64,000 bases of DNA. Source: Pseudomonadota bacterium (GTDB lineage: Bacteria > Desulfobacterota > Desulfobulbia > Desulfobulbales > Desulfocapsaceae). Each line of letters begins with the position of its first letter. Position 1 is the stretch's first letter. Where the stretch lies: the NCBI GenBank assembly GCA_018820855.1, contig JAHJNL010000031.1, forward strand, positions 1 through 64,000, given 5' to 3'. The notes beneath the pieces were generated by a model. It did not search any database. It worked only from the letters and a program-made list of their open reading frames with translations, and was not told the origin of the DNA. This document shows positions 53,869-62,756 of this stretch, piece after piece. The position numbers were made by a program, and so were the translations under genes.

Positions 53869-54324
53869 ATGGCTCGAATTGGCATTCTCACATGCTCAAA
53901 CTGTACCCAGGAAACGAATTGTGCAGCAGTTGTATGTCTTGGCGATATGAGGAAACGGCAGGGCTTTTTTGAACGCTATAAGGAAGAGGAAAAATTAGAT
54001 CTGATCGGTATTATTAACTGCAGTGGATGCCCAACCCTGGCTGCCCCGGAAAAGATATTAAAGAGGGTAAGGTCAATAGCCAGCTATAAGATTGATGCCC
54101 TTCATTTCTCATTCTGCGTCACAGCCTTGTGCCCCTTTGTCAAAAAATACCAAGAAGTTATCCACAAGTCATATCCTGATCTGAACATTGTCCTTGGTAC
54201 CCATGTTCCTCTGGACAAAACACAGTTCCAAGATGATATGAAGGAATTATTATGTCCCAGTATTTATGAGGTTCAGGACATGAATAATATGATCACAGGA
54301 AACCTGAAGAAGTCCTTGGAGTAA
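53869..54324 (+). CDS. CGGC domain protein (putative metal-binding)
   Basis: A 151-residue protein of the CGGC family, whose name refers to conserved Cys/Gly residues. Cys groups are visible at TCSNCTQETNC (residues 8-18), NCSGCPTLAAP (about 49-59) and FCVTALCPF (about 83-91). The family is uncharacterised, common in anaerobes, and probably binds a metal or Fe-S cluster. AGAAGAGG precedes the ATG. It is the last gene of a possible ATP-grasp/YciI/CGGC operon and ends 14 bases before the convergent MocR-like gene. Confidence 0.85.
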   Translation: MARIGILTCSNCTQETNCAAVVCLGDMRKRQGFFERYKEEEKLDLIGIINCSGCPTLAAPEKILKRVRSIASYKIDALHFSFCVTALCPFVKKYQEVIHKSYPDLNIVLGTHVPLDKTQFQDDMKELLCPSIYEVQDMNNMITGNLKKSLE

Positions 54325-54338
54325 ATATATAAATTAGA

Positions 54339-56429
54339 TTAGCCATGACTGCCTGGAGTCTCTTTTTGCCAGATATCCTCTATGGCTTTGATCATCGTAC
54401 TGACCTTTCCAGCATTCTGCTCACTTTTCAGGCTGACAAAAGAGAGTGGGAAGGCAAAGCGCTCTTTTTCCCAGATCACCAGGGTTCCTTCGGCGGCAAG
54501 TTTCCGTGCCGGTTCTTCAAGCATGAAGCTGAGACCGATTCCGGCCTTTATCATACTGAGTATTGCCGATTCCTCATTGGCGGTAACTGTAATTTTCGGT
54601 TGAAAGCCTCTGGCATAAAATTTCTCTTCCATTACCCGACAATAGGGGCATTCCGGCGGATTGCCAATCCAGGGCAGGGTGGCAAGGTCCTGGTAGTCGC
54701 CATTGCTCAGAAATTCGGCCATCCGGGTTGGGCCTACTATCCTCAGATGAAATGTTGCCAGGCGCTGCACATGAAATTGGGGCGCTTCGCAATCACCAAA
54801 GACGAAACCGCCATGAAGTTCATGGCTGCTGATTAACTTGAGGATATTACCGGAGATGGAATGATGAAAACGGATTTCCCCCAAGGGGTTTTTCTCTTTG
54901 AGATGTTCGCAAATCTTTTCAATCTTAAGAAAATCAGGATCGGTGTTCAGTCCAATACGGGTTTCGTTGCTCGATGAACCGACTTTTGTTTTTTCACTCT
55001 CACTGACTTTCATTAAAGAGCGTACCAGGACTCCCAGCGTCTCAATTCCCTTTTCTTTTCGTTCATTCCAGGGATGGGCATAGTTGAGACGGATACAGTG
55101 ATCATACTGTCCCATTCCTGAACAGAGTGCTCCCGGAAGGATGGAGATATTCTTTTGTTCCGCAAGGCGAAAAAGCTGCAGGCTATCCACAGAGTCTGGG
55201 AGTTCAACCCAGAGACAGAGGCCTCCTTGGGGGTTTGAAATTTTGGTTTCCGCAGGAAAGTGTCTGGCCACGGCATGGGCCATTTCTGCCGCCTGTTTTT
55301 TGAGAATATTCCGCATCCTGCGCAGATGTCTGTCATAGGCGCCACTGCCAAGGAACTCGGCCACGATAAGTTGATTGAGCTGGGAAGAGGAAATGGTGGC
55401 ATTAAACTTGAGTCGCTTGACCTTTTCTATAAATCGACCGGGCATGGTCCAACCCACCCGCAGGTCAGGAGCCAGTGATTTTGAAAAGGAGGAACAGAAC
55501 AAAACTCCGCCCTGCTGATCAAAGGCCTTAAGCGGTGTGGGGCGGGTTTTTCCAAAGAAGAGTTCACCATAGATATCATCTTCAATGATTGGAATCCCAC
55601 GTTCCGCGAACATCTCCACCAGCGGTTGTTTACTGCGCTCCTCCATCTCATAGCCCAGAGGGTTGTGAAATGTACAGTTGAGCAGGGCCGCTCGGACATC
55701 ATGTTCATCCAGCACCTGTCGGAGGGTGTCGATATTCAATCCTTTACTCGGGTCTGCCGGAACTTCGAGGGCCTGCATATTGAGGTCCTCAATAAGCTGG
55801 AGATAGCAGAGAAAGGTTGGTGACTCAAGAAGGATAGTGTCACCTGGCTTGGCCACACTGCGCAGACAGAGATCAATCGCGTTCATACAGCCATGGGTGA
55901 TAATAATTTCTTCCCCATCACCTTTTTCATGAAAGCCAAGAGAACGCTTGGCAATTTCTTTTTGCAGTTCCGGTTCTCCTGACGGAAAACCATAGCCGAG
56001 GCGATCGGAGTTCTGATAGTAGCTGGCTGCCACTGTACGTACTGCTGCGGCCAGTTGTTTTCCGGGAAGCAGTTCGGCAGTGGCCATTGCTGCGCCAAAG
56101 GGCAGCATGTCAGGTTTGTGCAGTGCTCTCTTATGCATTGCAGATAAGACATTGATGGTGACTTTGTGCGGTTTTATCTGTTTTTGCCCCCTGGCGGGCA
56201 GGGGAAGGATAGTACTCTGTAAAGGCCGTGCATAGAATCCCGACTTTTCGCGAACTTCTACAACGCCTCGATTCTCGAGTTCCACATAAGCCTGATAAAC
56301 CGTGGAGATGGAGCGACCTGTGTTGGCATGAAGCTTACGCAAGGATGGAAGCTTTTCTCCTGCACTGTATTTTCCTGATAATATCTGCTGCTCTATCTCG
56401 TTTGCCAGTCTGACATACTGAAAATCCAT
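54339..56429 (-). CDS. Triple-fusion regulator: GntR wHTH + aminotransferase + LysR-type effector domain
   Basis: A 696-residue protein. Residues 1-75 form a GntR winged helix (KYSAGEKLPSLRKLHANTGRSISTVYQAY). Residues about 95-470 are a fold-type I aminotransferase-like domain as in MocR regulators, with the PLP lysine in SSFSKSLAPDLRVGW and NCTFHNPLGYEM. Residues about 490-690 look like a LysR-type substrate-binding domain (TRIGLNTDPDFLKIEKICEH, FHVQRLATFHLRIVGP, ESAILSMIKAGIGLSFMLEEPA, then an IWEKE strand). Ordinary MocR proteins are 450-500 residues and lack the third domain. GGAGG supports the start. It is divergent from a 58-residue membrane peptide gene, its likely target. Confidence 0.85.
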   Translation of the reverse strand: MDFQYVRLANEIEQQILSGKYSAGEKLPSLRKLHANTGRSISTVYQAYVELENRGVVEVREKSGFYARPLQSTILPLPARGQKQIKPHKVTINVLSAMHKRALHKPDMLPFGAAMATAELLPGKQLAAAVRTVAASYYQNSDRLGYGFPSGEPELQKEIAKRSLGFHEKGDGEEIIITHGCMNAIDLCLRSVAKPGDTILLESPTFLCYLQLIEDLNMQALEVPADPSKGLNIDTLRQVLDEHDVRAALLNCTFHNPLGYEMEERSKQPLVEMFAERGIPIIEDDIYGELFFGKTRPTPLKAFDQQGGVLFCSSFSKSLAPDLRVGWTMPGRFIEKVKRLKFNATISSSQLNQLIVAEFLGSGAYDRHLRRMRNILKKQAAEMAHAVARHFPAETKISNPQGGLCLWVELPDSVDSLQLFRLAEQKNISILPGALCSGMGQYDHCIRLNYAHPWNERKEKGIETLGVLVRSLMKVSESEKTKVGSSSNETRIGLNTDPDFLKIEKICEHLKEKNPLGEIRFHHSISGNILKLISSHELHGGFVFGDCEAPQFHVQRLATFHLRIVGPTRMAEFLSNGDYQDLATLPWIGNPPECPYCRVMEEKFYARGFQPKITVTANEESAILSMIKAGIGLSFMLEEPARKLAAEGTLVIWEKERFAFPLSFVSLKSEQNAGKVSTMIKAIEDIWQKETPGSHG

Positions 56430-56566
56430 TCTGTTCCTCCGCCGGTTACTGAAGAGAAAAACTGTTATGCCTATTTTTCTCCTGTCCTGAATCTGTTCTT
56501 ATATAACAGCTCTGGTATTCTGAAGTAAAGAAAAACAGGAAGAAAAGAATTCGGAGGAAAGGAAAA

Positions 56567-56743
56567 ATGAAGAGAACTATAAAGGTCTGTTGTTGGTTGC
56601 TTAGTCCCGAGAACAGCAATGAGGAGGGGCCTTACGAGTGTTTTCATCTTCCGGTCCCCTGGTGGCTGTTTAATCTCATTAAGGTCACTTTTTGGTACGC
56701 TCTAGCTCTGATTATATGCCTTTTGATCGGCAGTCTGCATTAG
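56567..56743 (+). CDS. Small membrane protein, 58 residues, divergent from the fusion regulator
   Basis: A 58-residue ORF (ATG to TAG) with GGAGGAAAGG just upstream. The N-terminal part has two adjacent Cys (residues 8-9), a Glu/Asn-rich loop and a third Cys at 25. The segment from FHLPVPWW on is followed by one predicted membrane helix (about residues 38-56, FWYALALIICLLIGSL). No family recognised. It starts 137 bases from the divergent regulator start, a spacing typical of regulator-target pairs. A methyltransferase-like gene follows 57 bases later. Confidence 0.7.
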   Translation: MKRTIKVCCWLLSPENSNEEGPYECFHLPVPWWLFNLIKVTFWYALALIICLLIGSLH

Positions 56744-56800
56744 TCGTTTTTTTCTGTATTGCCTGGTAGTACCAGAACAGATGAACAAGGGAGTAGTAAC

Positions 56801-57388
56801 ATGTTGGAACTATTGGCCACAATTCAACAGGATATCCTTTCTTTCTTCCCCAATGGAAGAGCCGAAAAGAGCATTTTGAGAGAGCGACCTTTTCACAGAG
56901 TGCTGACGAGACATATTCCGGTTCAGAGAAGATTCAAAATTCTTCTCCCTTATTCCACAGATGAATTGGTTTATTCTCTGTTGGAGATGAACCGTATGCT
57001 GGACCTTGTCTGTCTGAGTCCAATAGATGCGACCATTGTAAATAATGAAAAGGGACATCGAGTGTTTTTTCCAGATAAGAATCTGCGTTTATTCAGAGAT
57101 AAGGCAGATTTTGATCTGGTTTTCTGTACGCTTATGAACTTCCAGGGTGAGACAGACAGACTTTGTGAAGACTTCTGTCAGTGTCGAATGCTGCTCAAAC
57201 CTGGAGGCAAATTTTTTCTTCATGTCAAAAATGATAAGGCAAAATCCTTTATGGAAATATTTATGCTGAAGAAAGGAGGTGTGGCTGCAGGAATACTTTC
57301 AAGGGTTGGATTGAGCAATATCGTGGAGCGGAGACTTCCCCATGGACAGCTTCTCTCTTTCGGGCAGCGCCCGTTTAGTAACTTTTAA
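56801..57388 (+). CDS. Possible degenerate SAM-methyltransferase-like protein
   Basis: A 195-residue protein whose second half resembles late strands of a class I methyltransferase: ADFDLVFCTLMNFQGETDRLCEDFCQCRMLLKPGGKFFLHVKND matches the strand-4, helix and KPGG-strand-5 pattern. No glycine-rich SAM motif I is visible; the corresponding region reads FKILLPYSTDELVYSLL. Thus it may bind something else or be inactive. The ATG at 56801 has AAGGGAG upstream; the frame to 56759 begins at TTG without a site. It is probably co-transcribed with the 58-residue membrane peptide. Confidence 0.55.
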   Translation: MLELLATIQQDILSFFPNGRAEKSILRERPFHRVLTRHIPVQRRFKILLPYSTDELVYSLLEMNRMLDLVCLSPIDATIVNNEKGHRVFFPDKNLRLFRDKADFDLVFCTLMNFQGETDRLCEDFCQCRMLLKPGGKFFLHVKNDKAKSFMEIFMLKKGGVAAGILSRVGLSNIVERRLPHGQLLSFGQRPFSNF

Positions 57389-57540
57389 AAAGAGAATTTG
57401 ATAAGCCTAAATTCCTTAGTTAAGCCATTGTACGTTTTAACCGCAAAAGCACTTGTTCCCGCATTTTTCAGGTTCCTGCGGGGTACGCATTCAATTTGGC
57501 AGCCCCTGAGTTGCCGTGCTCGTCAGATAGAGAAAGACTC

Positions 57541-58338
57541 ATGCGAATTCTATTAACATTGTTGTTGGCCATCATTTTTACTGCCGCTTTTGCTGCAACA
57601 GGGACAACTGTTTCCTATACAATAAAGGGAGAGGAGTTTGAGGGGTATTATATCAGCTCTGGGCCGAATGCCCCTTTGGTCTTTCTGGTTCACGACTGGG
57701 ATGGCCTGACGGAATATGAGATCAACCGTGCTCGCATGCTGGCAGAGCATGGGTATTCGGTTTTTTGTGCTGATATGTATGGAAAAGGAGTTCGTCCAAC
57801 GGAGAATGAAGAGAAGAAAAAACTCGCCAGGGGATTGTATGCGGACCGGTCAAGAATGCGAGCCTTGCTTAGCGGTGCTCTGGCGGCTGCGAAGGCTCAG
57901 GGGGCGCATCTAGAGAATGCGGTTGCTATGGGATACTGGTTTGGTGGTACGGTGGTGCGGGAACTCGCACGCAGTGGAGTGGAAATGAAAGGCTTTGTCA
58001 TCTTCCGTGGCGGTTTGGTTTTACCGGAAGAACAGGATTATCCTGAGACTCGAGTACAGATACTGATCCGACATGGATCTCCTGATTCGGGCTCGATCAT
58101 GGATGGCTTTGCAGAGATGCCTGTATCTCTTGAATCGGCTGAAGTGCAGCATGCAATGCTCACCTACGGTGGTGCTCCGCATGTGCCTACAGTGTATGGT
58201 TCGCCTGGATATCAAGAAGAAGCGGATAAAAAAGGCTGGGAACGTTTTATTGCTTTCCTGGCTGTTATACTTAAGCAGCAGGATAAAAAAGAACAAGGGA
58301 GCAGGAGCCCCCTTGTAATTTCCTTCCAGACGCAGTGA
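57541..58338 (+). CDS. Secreted dienelactone hydrolase family protein with Trp at the nucleophile position
   Basis: A 265-residue alpha/beta hydrolase with a signal peptide (about 1-19, ending AFA). Family segments: PLVFLVHDWDGLTEYE, GYSVFCADMYGKGVRP, and AMGYWFGGTVVRELARSG where relatives have GYCFGG. Residue 133 is Trp (TGG) instead of the catalytic Cys (TGC/TGT). The acidic and His positions remain (IRHGSPDSG, GGAPHVPTVYG). Unless the read is wrong, normal hydrolase chemistry is lost. The start gives a proper signal peptide, though the ribosome site is weak. It converges on the hyf-like operon. Confidence 0.85.
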   Translation: MRILLTLLLAIIFTAAFAATGTTVSYTIKGEEFEGYYISSGPNAPLVFLVHDWDGLTEYEINRARMLAEHGYSVFCADMYGKGVRPTENEEKKKLARGLYADRSRMRALLSGALAAAKAQGAHLENAVAMGYWFGGTVVRELARSGVEMKGFVIFRGGLVLPEEQDYPETRVQILIRHGSPDSGSIMDGFAEMPVSLESAEVQHAMLTYGGAPHVPTVYGSPGYQEEADKKGWERFIAFLAVILKQQDKKEQGSRSPLVISFQTQ

Positions 58339-58346
58339 ATTCCTGC

Positions 58347-58376
58347 AAAAATACGCAGGTAGGGCTACGTATTTTT
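58347..58376. terminator. Bidirectional terminator between dienelactone hydrolase and hyf-like operon
   Basis: A perfect 9-base inverted repeat AAAAATACG/CGTATTTTT around 12 bases gives a T run on each strand. It sits exactly between two convergent genes. Confidence 0.75.
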
Positions 58377-58377
58377 A

Positions 58378-59121
58378 TTATTTAAAATATTGTAACAGCG
58401 CATGCAGAGTAGTCATCGGATGCGGAGGACAACCGGGAATATAAAGGTCGACGGGGATAAGGCTGTTTAAGTCGCCTACTACATCCTTACTCCCCCAGAA
58501 CGGGCCTCCGGAGATGGAACAGCAGCCGCTGGCGATAACTACCTTGGGCGCTGGAACTGCTTCATAGGTTGAAAGCACGGCCGCCTTCATATTGTTGGAA
58601 ATCGGACCGGTAACGTGGATACCGTCGGCATGGCGGGGGGAAGCCACGAAATCAATACCAAAGCGCTGCAGGTCAAAGAAGGGTGTGCCGAGAACGTTGG
58701 TATCTGCCTCACAGGAATTGCAGCCACCGGCAGAGATTTGCCTGAGCTGCAGTGACCGGCCAAAGAGACTCTTAAAATGCTTTTTAGAGTGTTCAGCCAG
58801 GGCCGGTAAGGAACCGCTGGTAAACATGGCTTCCCTGCTCGAGGTGCCCAGCTCGAAATTGTTGCTGAAGGTAACTAGTTTTCCCTGAGACTGAATTTCG
58901 CATTGACCACAGAAGGTGCAACGGCCAATATCGATAAGCATCTTGTCGACATCAATGGCCTGTTGGGGACAGGCCTCTGCGCACTGCCGGGCAAGTTCTT
59001 TGTCACAGTCCTGGTGAACCGTTGGTAATCCCCGGTAACGGGAATAAAGATTAATCGGCTCTTTTGGATACTTAGTTGTCCTGTATCCCTGTTCCCGTCT
59101 ATTTTGTATAACCTTTAACAT
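58378..59121 (-). CDS. hyfI: Complex-I/hydrogenase-4-like small subunit with ferredoxin region (HyfI/NuoB-like)
   Basis: A 247-residue peripheral subunit. The N-terminal part has ferredoxin-type Cys (CDKELARQCAEACPQQAI near residues 39-56, CTFCGQC near 68-74). The C-terminal part is NuoB-like with the proximal-cluster ligands GGCNSCE (about 132-138), SGCCSISGG and PGCPPHP. The ferredoxin motifs are slightly irregular: the second CxxCxxC has no following Cys-Pro. It is the last gene of the minus-strand operon, 30 bases after the large-subunit gene. It would pass electrons within the Ehr-type complex. Confidence 0.85.
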   Translation of the reverse strand: MLKVIQNRREQGYRTTKYPKEPINLYSRYRGLPTVHQDCDKELARQCAEACPQQAIDVDKMLIDIGRCTFCGQCEIQSQGKLVTFSNNFELGTSSREAMFTSGSLPALAEHSKKHFKSLFGRSLQLRQISAGGCNSCEADTNVLGTPFFDLQRFGIDFVASPRHADGIHVTGPISNNMKAAVLSTYEAVPAPKVVIASGCCSISGGPFWGSKDVVGDLNSLIPVDLYIPGCPPHPMTTLHALLQYFK

Positions 59122-59151
59122 GTACGTGAACCTCTAAATGTATCCTGCTTC

Positions 59152-60672
59152 TTACAGGTCAAATCCGCAATAAGAGAGGTTGAAACTCTTGTTGCAGAGC
59201 GGGAAGTCTGAAATACCCTGGTTGCGTAGGGACATGGCCAGTCCGGTCCAGTTGTGAAACGATGGGTCCTTTACCTTATAGCGAAGAATCGAACCATCTT
59301 TATCGGTCAACAGGCAGTGAGAAACTTCACCGCGCCAGCCTTCATTAATCGTGACCACAAAAGAATCGGGAGCAAGGGTGTAGGAAACGGGAACTGCAAT
59401 TGGTTCCGCATCTACCTCTTTTGCCAGCAGTTTAGGGATGGCACGTAAAGAGTGCATGATTTCTTCATGTCTGACGTTTGCCCGACTGAAAACATCACCA
59501 ACAGTCCGCTCATTGCTGTTTGGCTCTACCTGAGCATACGCTTCTGTAGGATAGGTAATCCGGGCATCATAGGGCAGTCCACTGGCTCTTCCTGCATAAC
59601 CGACAAGACCCAGCTTTTCAGCTATGGCCCGAGGCACTGTTCCGGTGTGTTCAAAACGGGCAATCACGGTATGGGCAGAGAAAAGAAGATCACAGACATT
59701 TACTATGCCCGGGGTTTCATCTTTAATCTTGTTACGCATGATCTGGCGCTGTTCTTCAAGCACAGGAAAGGCTATGCCACCGGGTCTGACCAATCCTTTG
59801 CCAAAACGGTTGCCTGCCATGGTAAGCATCAGATTTAAGAACTCGCCACGGATTCGGCCGAAATAGGCCAAGGGCGGGTTAAAGGCAACGTCACCACTCA
59901 AGGCGCCAAGATCACCTATGTGATTGGCGATACGTTCAAGTTCCAGAGCAATGGTCCGTACAATTTTGGCGCCTTCATCAACCTCAAGTCCGGCAAGGGC
60001 CTCAATGGCCTGGGAGTGGCAGAGGCTGTGACCGATTGCAGTGTCACCGGCGATAGATTCGGCAATGACCGGCAAGCGATTCCTATGCTGTCCAGCCTGT
60101 TCAAGAAGCTTTTCTGCTCCGCGATGCTGGTATCCCAGCTGGATTTCAAGACTGAAGACTTTCTCTCCGGCACATTGAAAACGGAAATGCCCTGGTTCAA
60201 TAATGCCGGCATGGACAGGACCAACTGCAACTTCATGGATGGCATCGCCGTCAACGGTGAAATAGGGATAGTTGCCCGGGATGTCCTGGCTGTAATCATT
60301 ACCGAATATATCATCTTTGCCGCGACAGTTCTCATGATAGCGAACCATCTTTAGCCAGGGGTGATCTTTGGGACGGACACCGAACTGTTCGGCTATTTCA
60401 CGCTCGAACATGTGAAATTTTTCACATTCAAGCGTGAACGAGGGGTATTCCTCAGCAAGTGAGCATCCTGCGACATAGAGCACCTGGCCGCAGCGGATGA
60501 CAGCAATCAGTTTAAGAGCGGACTGTTCGTCCTCGTAGGCAAAAAACTGAACAACAAAGCCACTGTGTCGGGTTGCGTCAAGCACCGCCTGTTGAAAGAC
60601 AGCAAAGTCCAGGTCAGGAATATCGGCGCGGGACACTGCTTGTCCGTTTTGTATCTGCAGGAGGTTATCCAT
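59152..60672 (-). CDS. hyfG: Hydrogenase-4-like large subunit lacking nickel cysteines (HyfG/NuoCD-like, Ehr type)
   Basis: A 506-residue fusion of a NuoC-like N terminus (1-150) and a NuoD/large-subunit domain. Where catalytic hydrogenases have RxCGxCxxxH, this protein has AESIAGDTAIGHS: both Cys are replaced (Ala, Thr). The C terminus ends DFPLCNKSFNLSYCGFDL rather than DPCxxC. It therefore cannot hold a normal [NiFe] site and belongs to the energy-converting hydrogenase-related (Ehr) group. The two C-terminal Cys are unusual and might still matter. GGAGG precedes the ATG, and the start overlaps hyfF by 8 bases. The redox partner is unknown. Confidence 0.87.
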   Translation of the reverse strand: MDNLLQIQNGQAVSRADIPDLDFAVFQQAVLDATRHSGFVVQFFAYEDEQSALKLIAVIRCGQVLYVAGCSLAEEYPSFTLECEKFHMFEREIAEQFGVRPKDHPWLKMVRYHENCRGKDDIFGNDYSQDIPGNYPYFTVDGDAIHEVAVGPVHAGIIEPGHFRFQCAGEKVFSLEIQLGYQHRGAEKLLEQAGQHRNRLPVIAESIAGDTAIGHSLCHSQAIEALAGLEVDEGAKIVRTIALELERIANHIGDLGALSGDVAFNPPLAYFGRIRGEFLNLMLTMAGNRFGKGLVRPGGIAFPVLEEQRQIMRNKIKDETPGIVNVCDLLFSAHTVIARFEHTGTVPRAIAEKLGLVGYAGRASGLPYDARITYPTEAYAQVEPNSNERTVGDVFSRANVRHEEIMHSLRAIPKLLAKEVDAEPIAVPVSYTLAPDSFVVTINEGWRGEVSHCLLTDKDGSILRYKVKDPSFHNWTGLAMSLRNQGISDFPLCNKSFNLSYCGFDL

Positions 60673-62095
60673 TTACTGTGCCTCCAATGGATGAAATCGC
60701 ATTCTGAATTGTTTGATAAATGCTATCCGGGAGCCAGATAACTAAAGCAAGTGACGTCAGTAAAAGAATAATGGGCGGGAGCGCCCGTGTCCATTTTTCT
60801 GGGACAAGAACATCATCATTCTCTTTTTCACTAAAAACCATTTTCATAACGAGTTTTGAGGCACCCGCAAAAATCAGGATCAAACTGAAGATAAAGATAC
60901 CGATCGCCACGTAACGACCAGCTTTGATAGCTCCCAGAATAATAAGGAGTTCACTGACAAAAAGGCCGAATGGAGGAAATCCGGAAATACCGGCAAATCC
61001 TGCAAAAAAGGTAACTCCGGTTTTAGGAATCAGACGCAGCATACCTCCTGTTTTATCAATCGCCTTTGTGCCGTAGCCAAGCAGTATGTTGCCGGCAGAA
61101 AGGAAAAGTGAAGATTTGACAAGTGAGTGATGGATCATATGGAGCATGGCACCAAAGGCCGCGAGACCGCCAATTCCTATGCCAACGGCGATGATGCCCA
61201 TGTTTTCAATACTGGAATAAGCCAGCATTCGTTTGTAATCCGTCTGATTCAGAATGAAAACAGCTGAAACAAGCATGGAAGCCAGACCAAAGGCGATAAG
61301 GACATTACTCGAATATTCGCCCAATCCAGCCGCATACATGAGTTGGTGGCAGCGGTACACAGCAAGGAACGCACAATTGAGCAGTGCTCCTGAGAGTAAG
61401 GCCGAGGCTGGGCTGGGGGCTTCACTGTGCGCGTCAGGCAGCCAGGTATGCATTGGGGCAAGTCCCATCTTGGTGCCGAAGCCGATAACAATAAATATAA
61501 AACCGGCTTTAAGCCAGATCGGATCAAGCTGGGATGCAACAGTGGTCAATGAAGAAAAAGTTATCGGTACATGGACATTACTCATTTCCATGGAAAAGAT
61601 TACAAAGAAACAGCCGAGCAGTGCCAGGGCGATACCAACGGAACAGATAAGCACATATTTCCAGGTGGCTTCCAGAGATTCCTTGGAGCGATGAACAAAG
61701 ATAAGCGGTGCACTCATCAGGGTGGTTGCTTCTACGGCAACCCAGAGCATAATGATATGATCGGCAATGGCAACCATGGACATGGCTGCAAGAAAGAGCA
61801 GCATGCTCCCGTTAAATACCGGCTCCTTACTCATTTCCACTTCATCCATGTAAAAGACAGTATACAATGAGATGAAAAGAAAGAGAAATGAGAGGATGCC
61901 CAGCACCAGCATGCCTTCAGGACTGTTACTGAAGTATTTGGTGTGCAGAGGTCCGCTTATCTTGAACCATTCCAGTGCGGTGAAAACTGCATGAATGACA
62001 GCAGTGGAAAAAAGGGCCAGTCTTCCGGCTTTAGCAGGAAGAAAGAAAACGGCAATTCCTACAATAAGTGGAATATAAAATACCAATTGGAGCAT
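60665..62095 (-). CDS. hyfF: Proton-pumping membrane subunit (HyfF/NuoN-like)
   Basis: A 476-residue integral membrane protein with about 13-14 helices of the Mrp/NuoLMN family. Conserved charged positions are WVAVEATTL (Glu in helix 5), FGTKMGLAPMHTWLPDAHSEAPSPASALLSG (Lys/His region), KRMLAYSSIENMG and HMIHHSLVKSSLF. These residues form the proton channel in complex I and hydrogenase-4. It overlaps hyfG by 8 bases and lies 4 bases downstream of hyfE. Confidence 0.92.
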   Translation of the reverse strand: MLQLVFYIPLIVGIAVFFLPAKAGRLALFSTAVIHAVFTALEWFKISGPLHTKYFSNSPEGMLVLGILSFLFLFISLYTVFYMDEVEMSKEPVFNGSMLLFLAAMSMVAIADHIIMLWVAVEATTLMSAPLIFVHRSKESLEATWKYVLICSVGIALALLGCFFVIFSMEMSNVHVPITFSSLTTVASQLDPIWLKAGFIFIVIGFGTKMGLAPMHTWLPDAHSEAPSPASALLSGALLNCAFLAVYRCHQLMYAAGLGEYSSNVLIAFGLASMLVSAVFILNQTDYKRMLAYSSIENMGIIAVGIGIGGLAAFGAMLHMIHHSLVKSSLFLSAGNILLGYGTKAIDKTGGMLRLIPKTGVTFFAGFAGISGFPPFGLFVSELLIILGAIKAGRYVAIGIFIFSLILIFAGASKLVMKMVFSEKENDDVLVPEKWTRALPPIILLLTSLALVIWLPDSIYQTIQNAISSIGGTVNG

Positions 62096-62099
62096 AGTT

Positions 62100-62756
62100 T
62101 CAATCCTTTAGCTGTCCAAGGAGGGCAGTGTCAACATCATCAAAGGTATGGTTGATATCATTTAAGACAATACCCATAACCAATACTGCAACAAGAAGAT
62201 CGAGGAGGACCGCGAACTCGACGACATATTGGGTATGAACCTCTTTGGCAAGGGCTGTGCCGATGAGATAGATACCATTTTCCATCATCAGGTAACCGAT
62301 AACCTGTGTAATAGCTTTACGGCGCGCCATGAGCAGGATCAAACCAGCCCCCATGGTCGTGATGCCAGTTACCAGAAGCAGTTTGTGACTTGCCGGCAAG
62401 CTGGCCAGGTTGAGATGATTGGTGATATATACGGAAAAAATAATCATGATCAACCCGGCAAACAGGGAGGCATGATAGCCGATAATAGGCTCAATTTCCC
62501 TGCTGGCAACAACTTTGTTAACGGCTATGGACATCATGCCGGGGATGACGAGGCCCTTTACAAGAATCAGGAGGAGGAAAAACATGATCAGATTGAAAGT
62601 TAACCCATGCGCTGTGTCCAGCACAAGAGGCACTGCGGAAACAATGATTCCCTGAAAGGCCATGAGCTTGACCAGGGCCATAAGGCGGTTGGATCGCAGG
62701 GAGAGAAGAACCGACAGGAGAATCAGCGCCAAGAATATATTGGATATATGTATCAC
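62100..62756 (-). CDS. hyfE: Hydrogenase-4 subunit E-like membrane protein
   Basis: A 218-residue membrane protein with about six or seven helices, resembling HyfE. The segment LMARRKAITQVIGYLMMENGIYLIGTALAKE corresponds to the NuoK-like part with the membrane Glu. The last 40 residues end in a hydrophilic tail. It overlaps hyfC by 4 bases and is followed by hyfF. Its role is structural and proton-conducting in the membrane arm. Confidence 0.88.
   Translation of the reverse strand: MIHISNIFLALILLSVLLSLRSNRLMALVKLMAFQGIIVSAVPLVLDTAHGLTFNLIMFFLLLILVKGLVIPGMMSIAVNKVVASREIEPIIGYHASLFAGLIMIIFSVYITNHLNLASLPASHKLLLVTGITTMGAGLILLMARRKAITQVIGYLMMENGIYLIGTALAKEVHTQYVVEFAVLLDLLVAVLVMGIVLNDINHTFDDVDTALLGQLKD

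Noticed and set aside
59152-60672. HyfG-like protein as a functional [NiFe] hydrogenase
   Set aside because: The first Cys motif is replaced by Ala and Thr and the C-terminal DPCxxC is absent, so a nickel site is not possible in the usual way.
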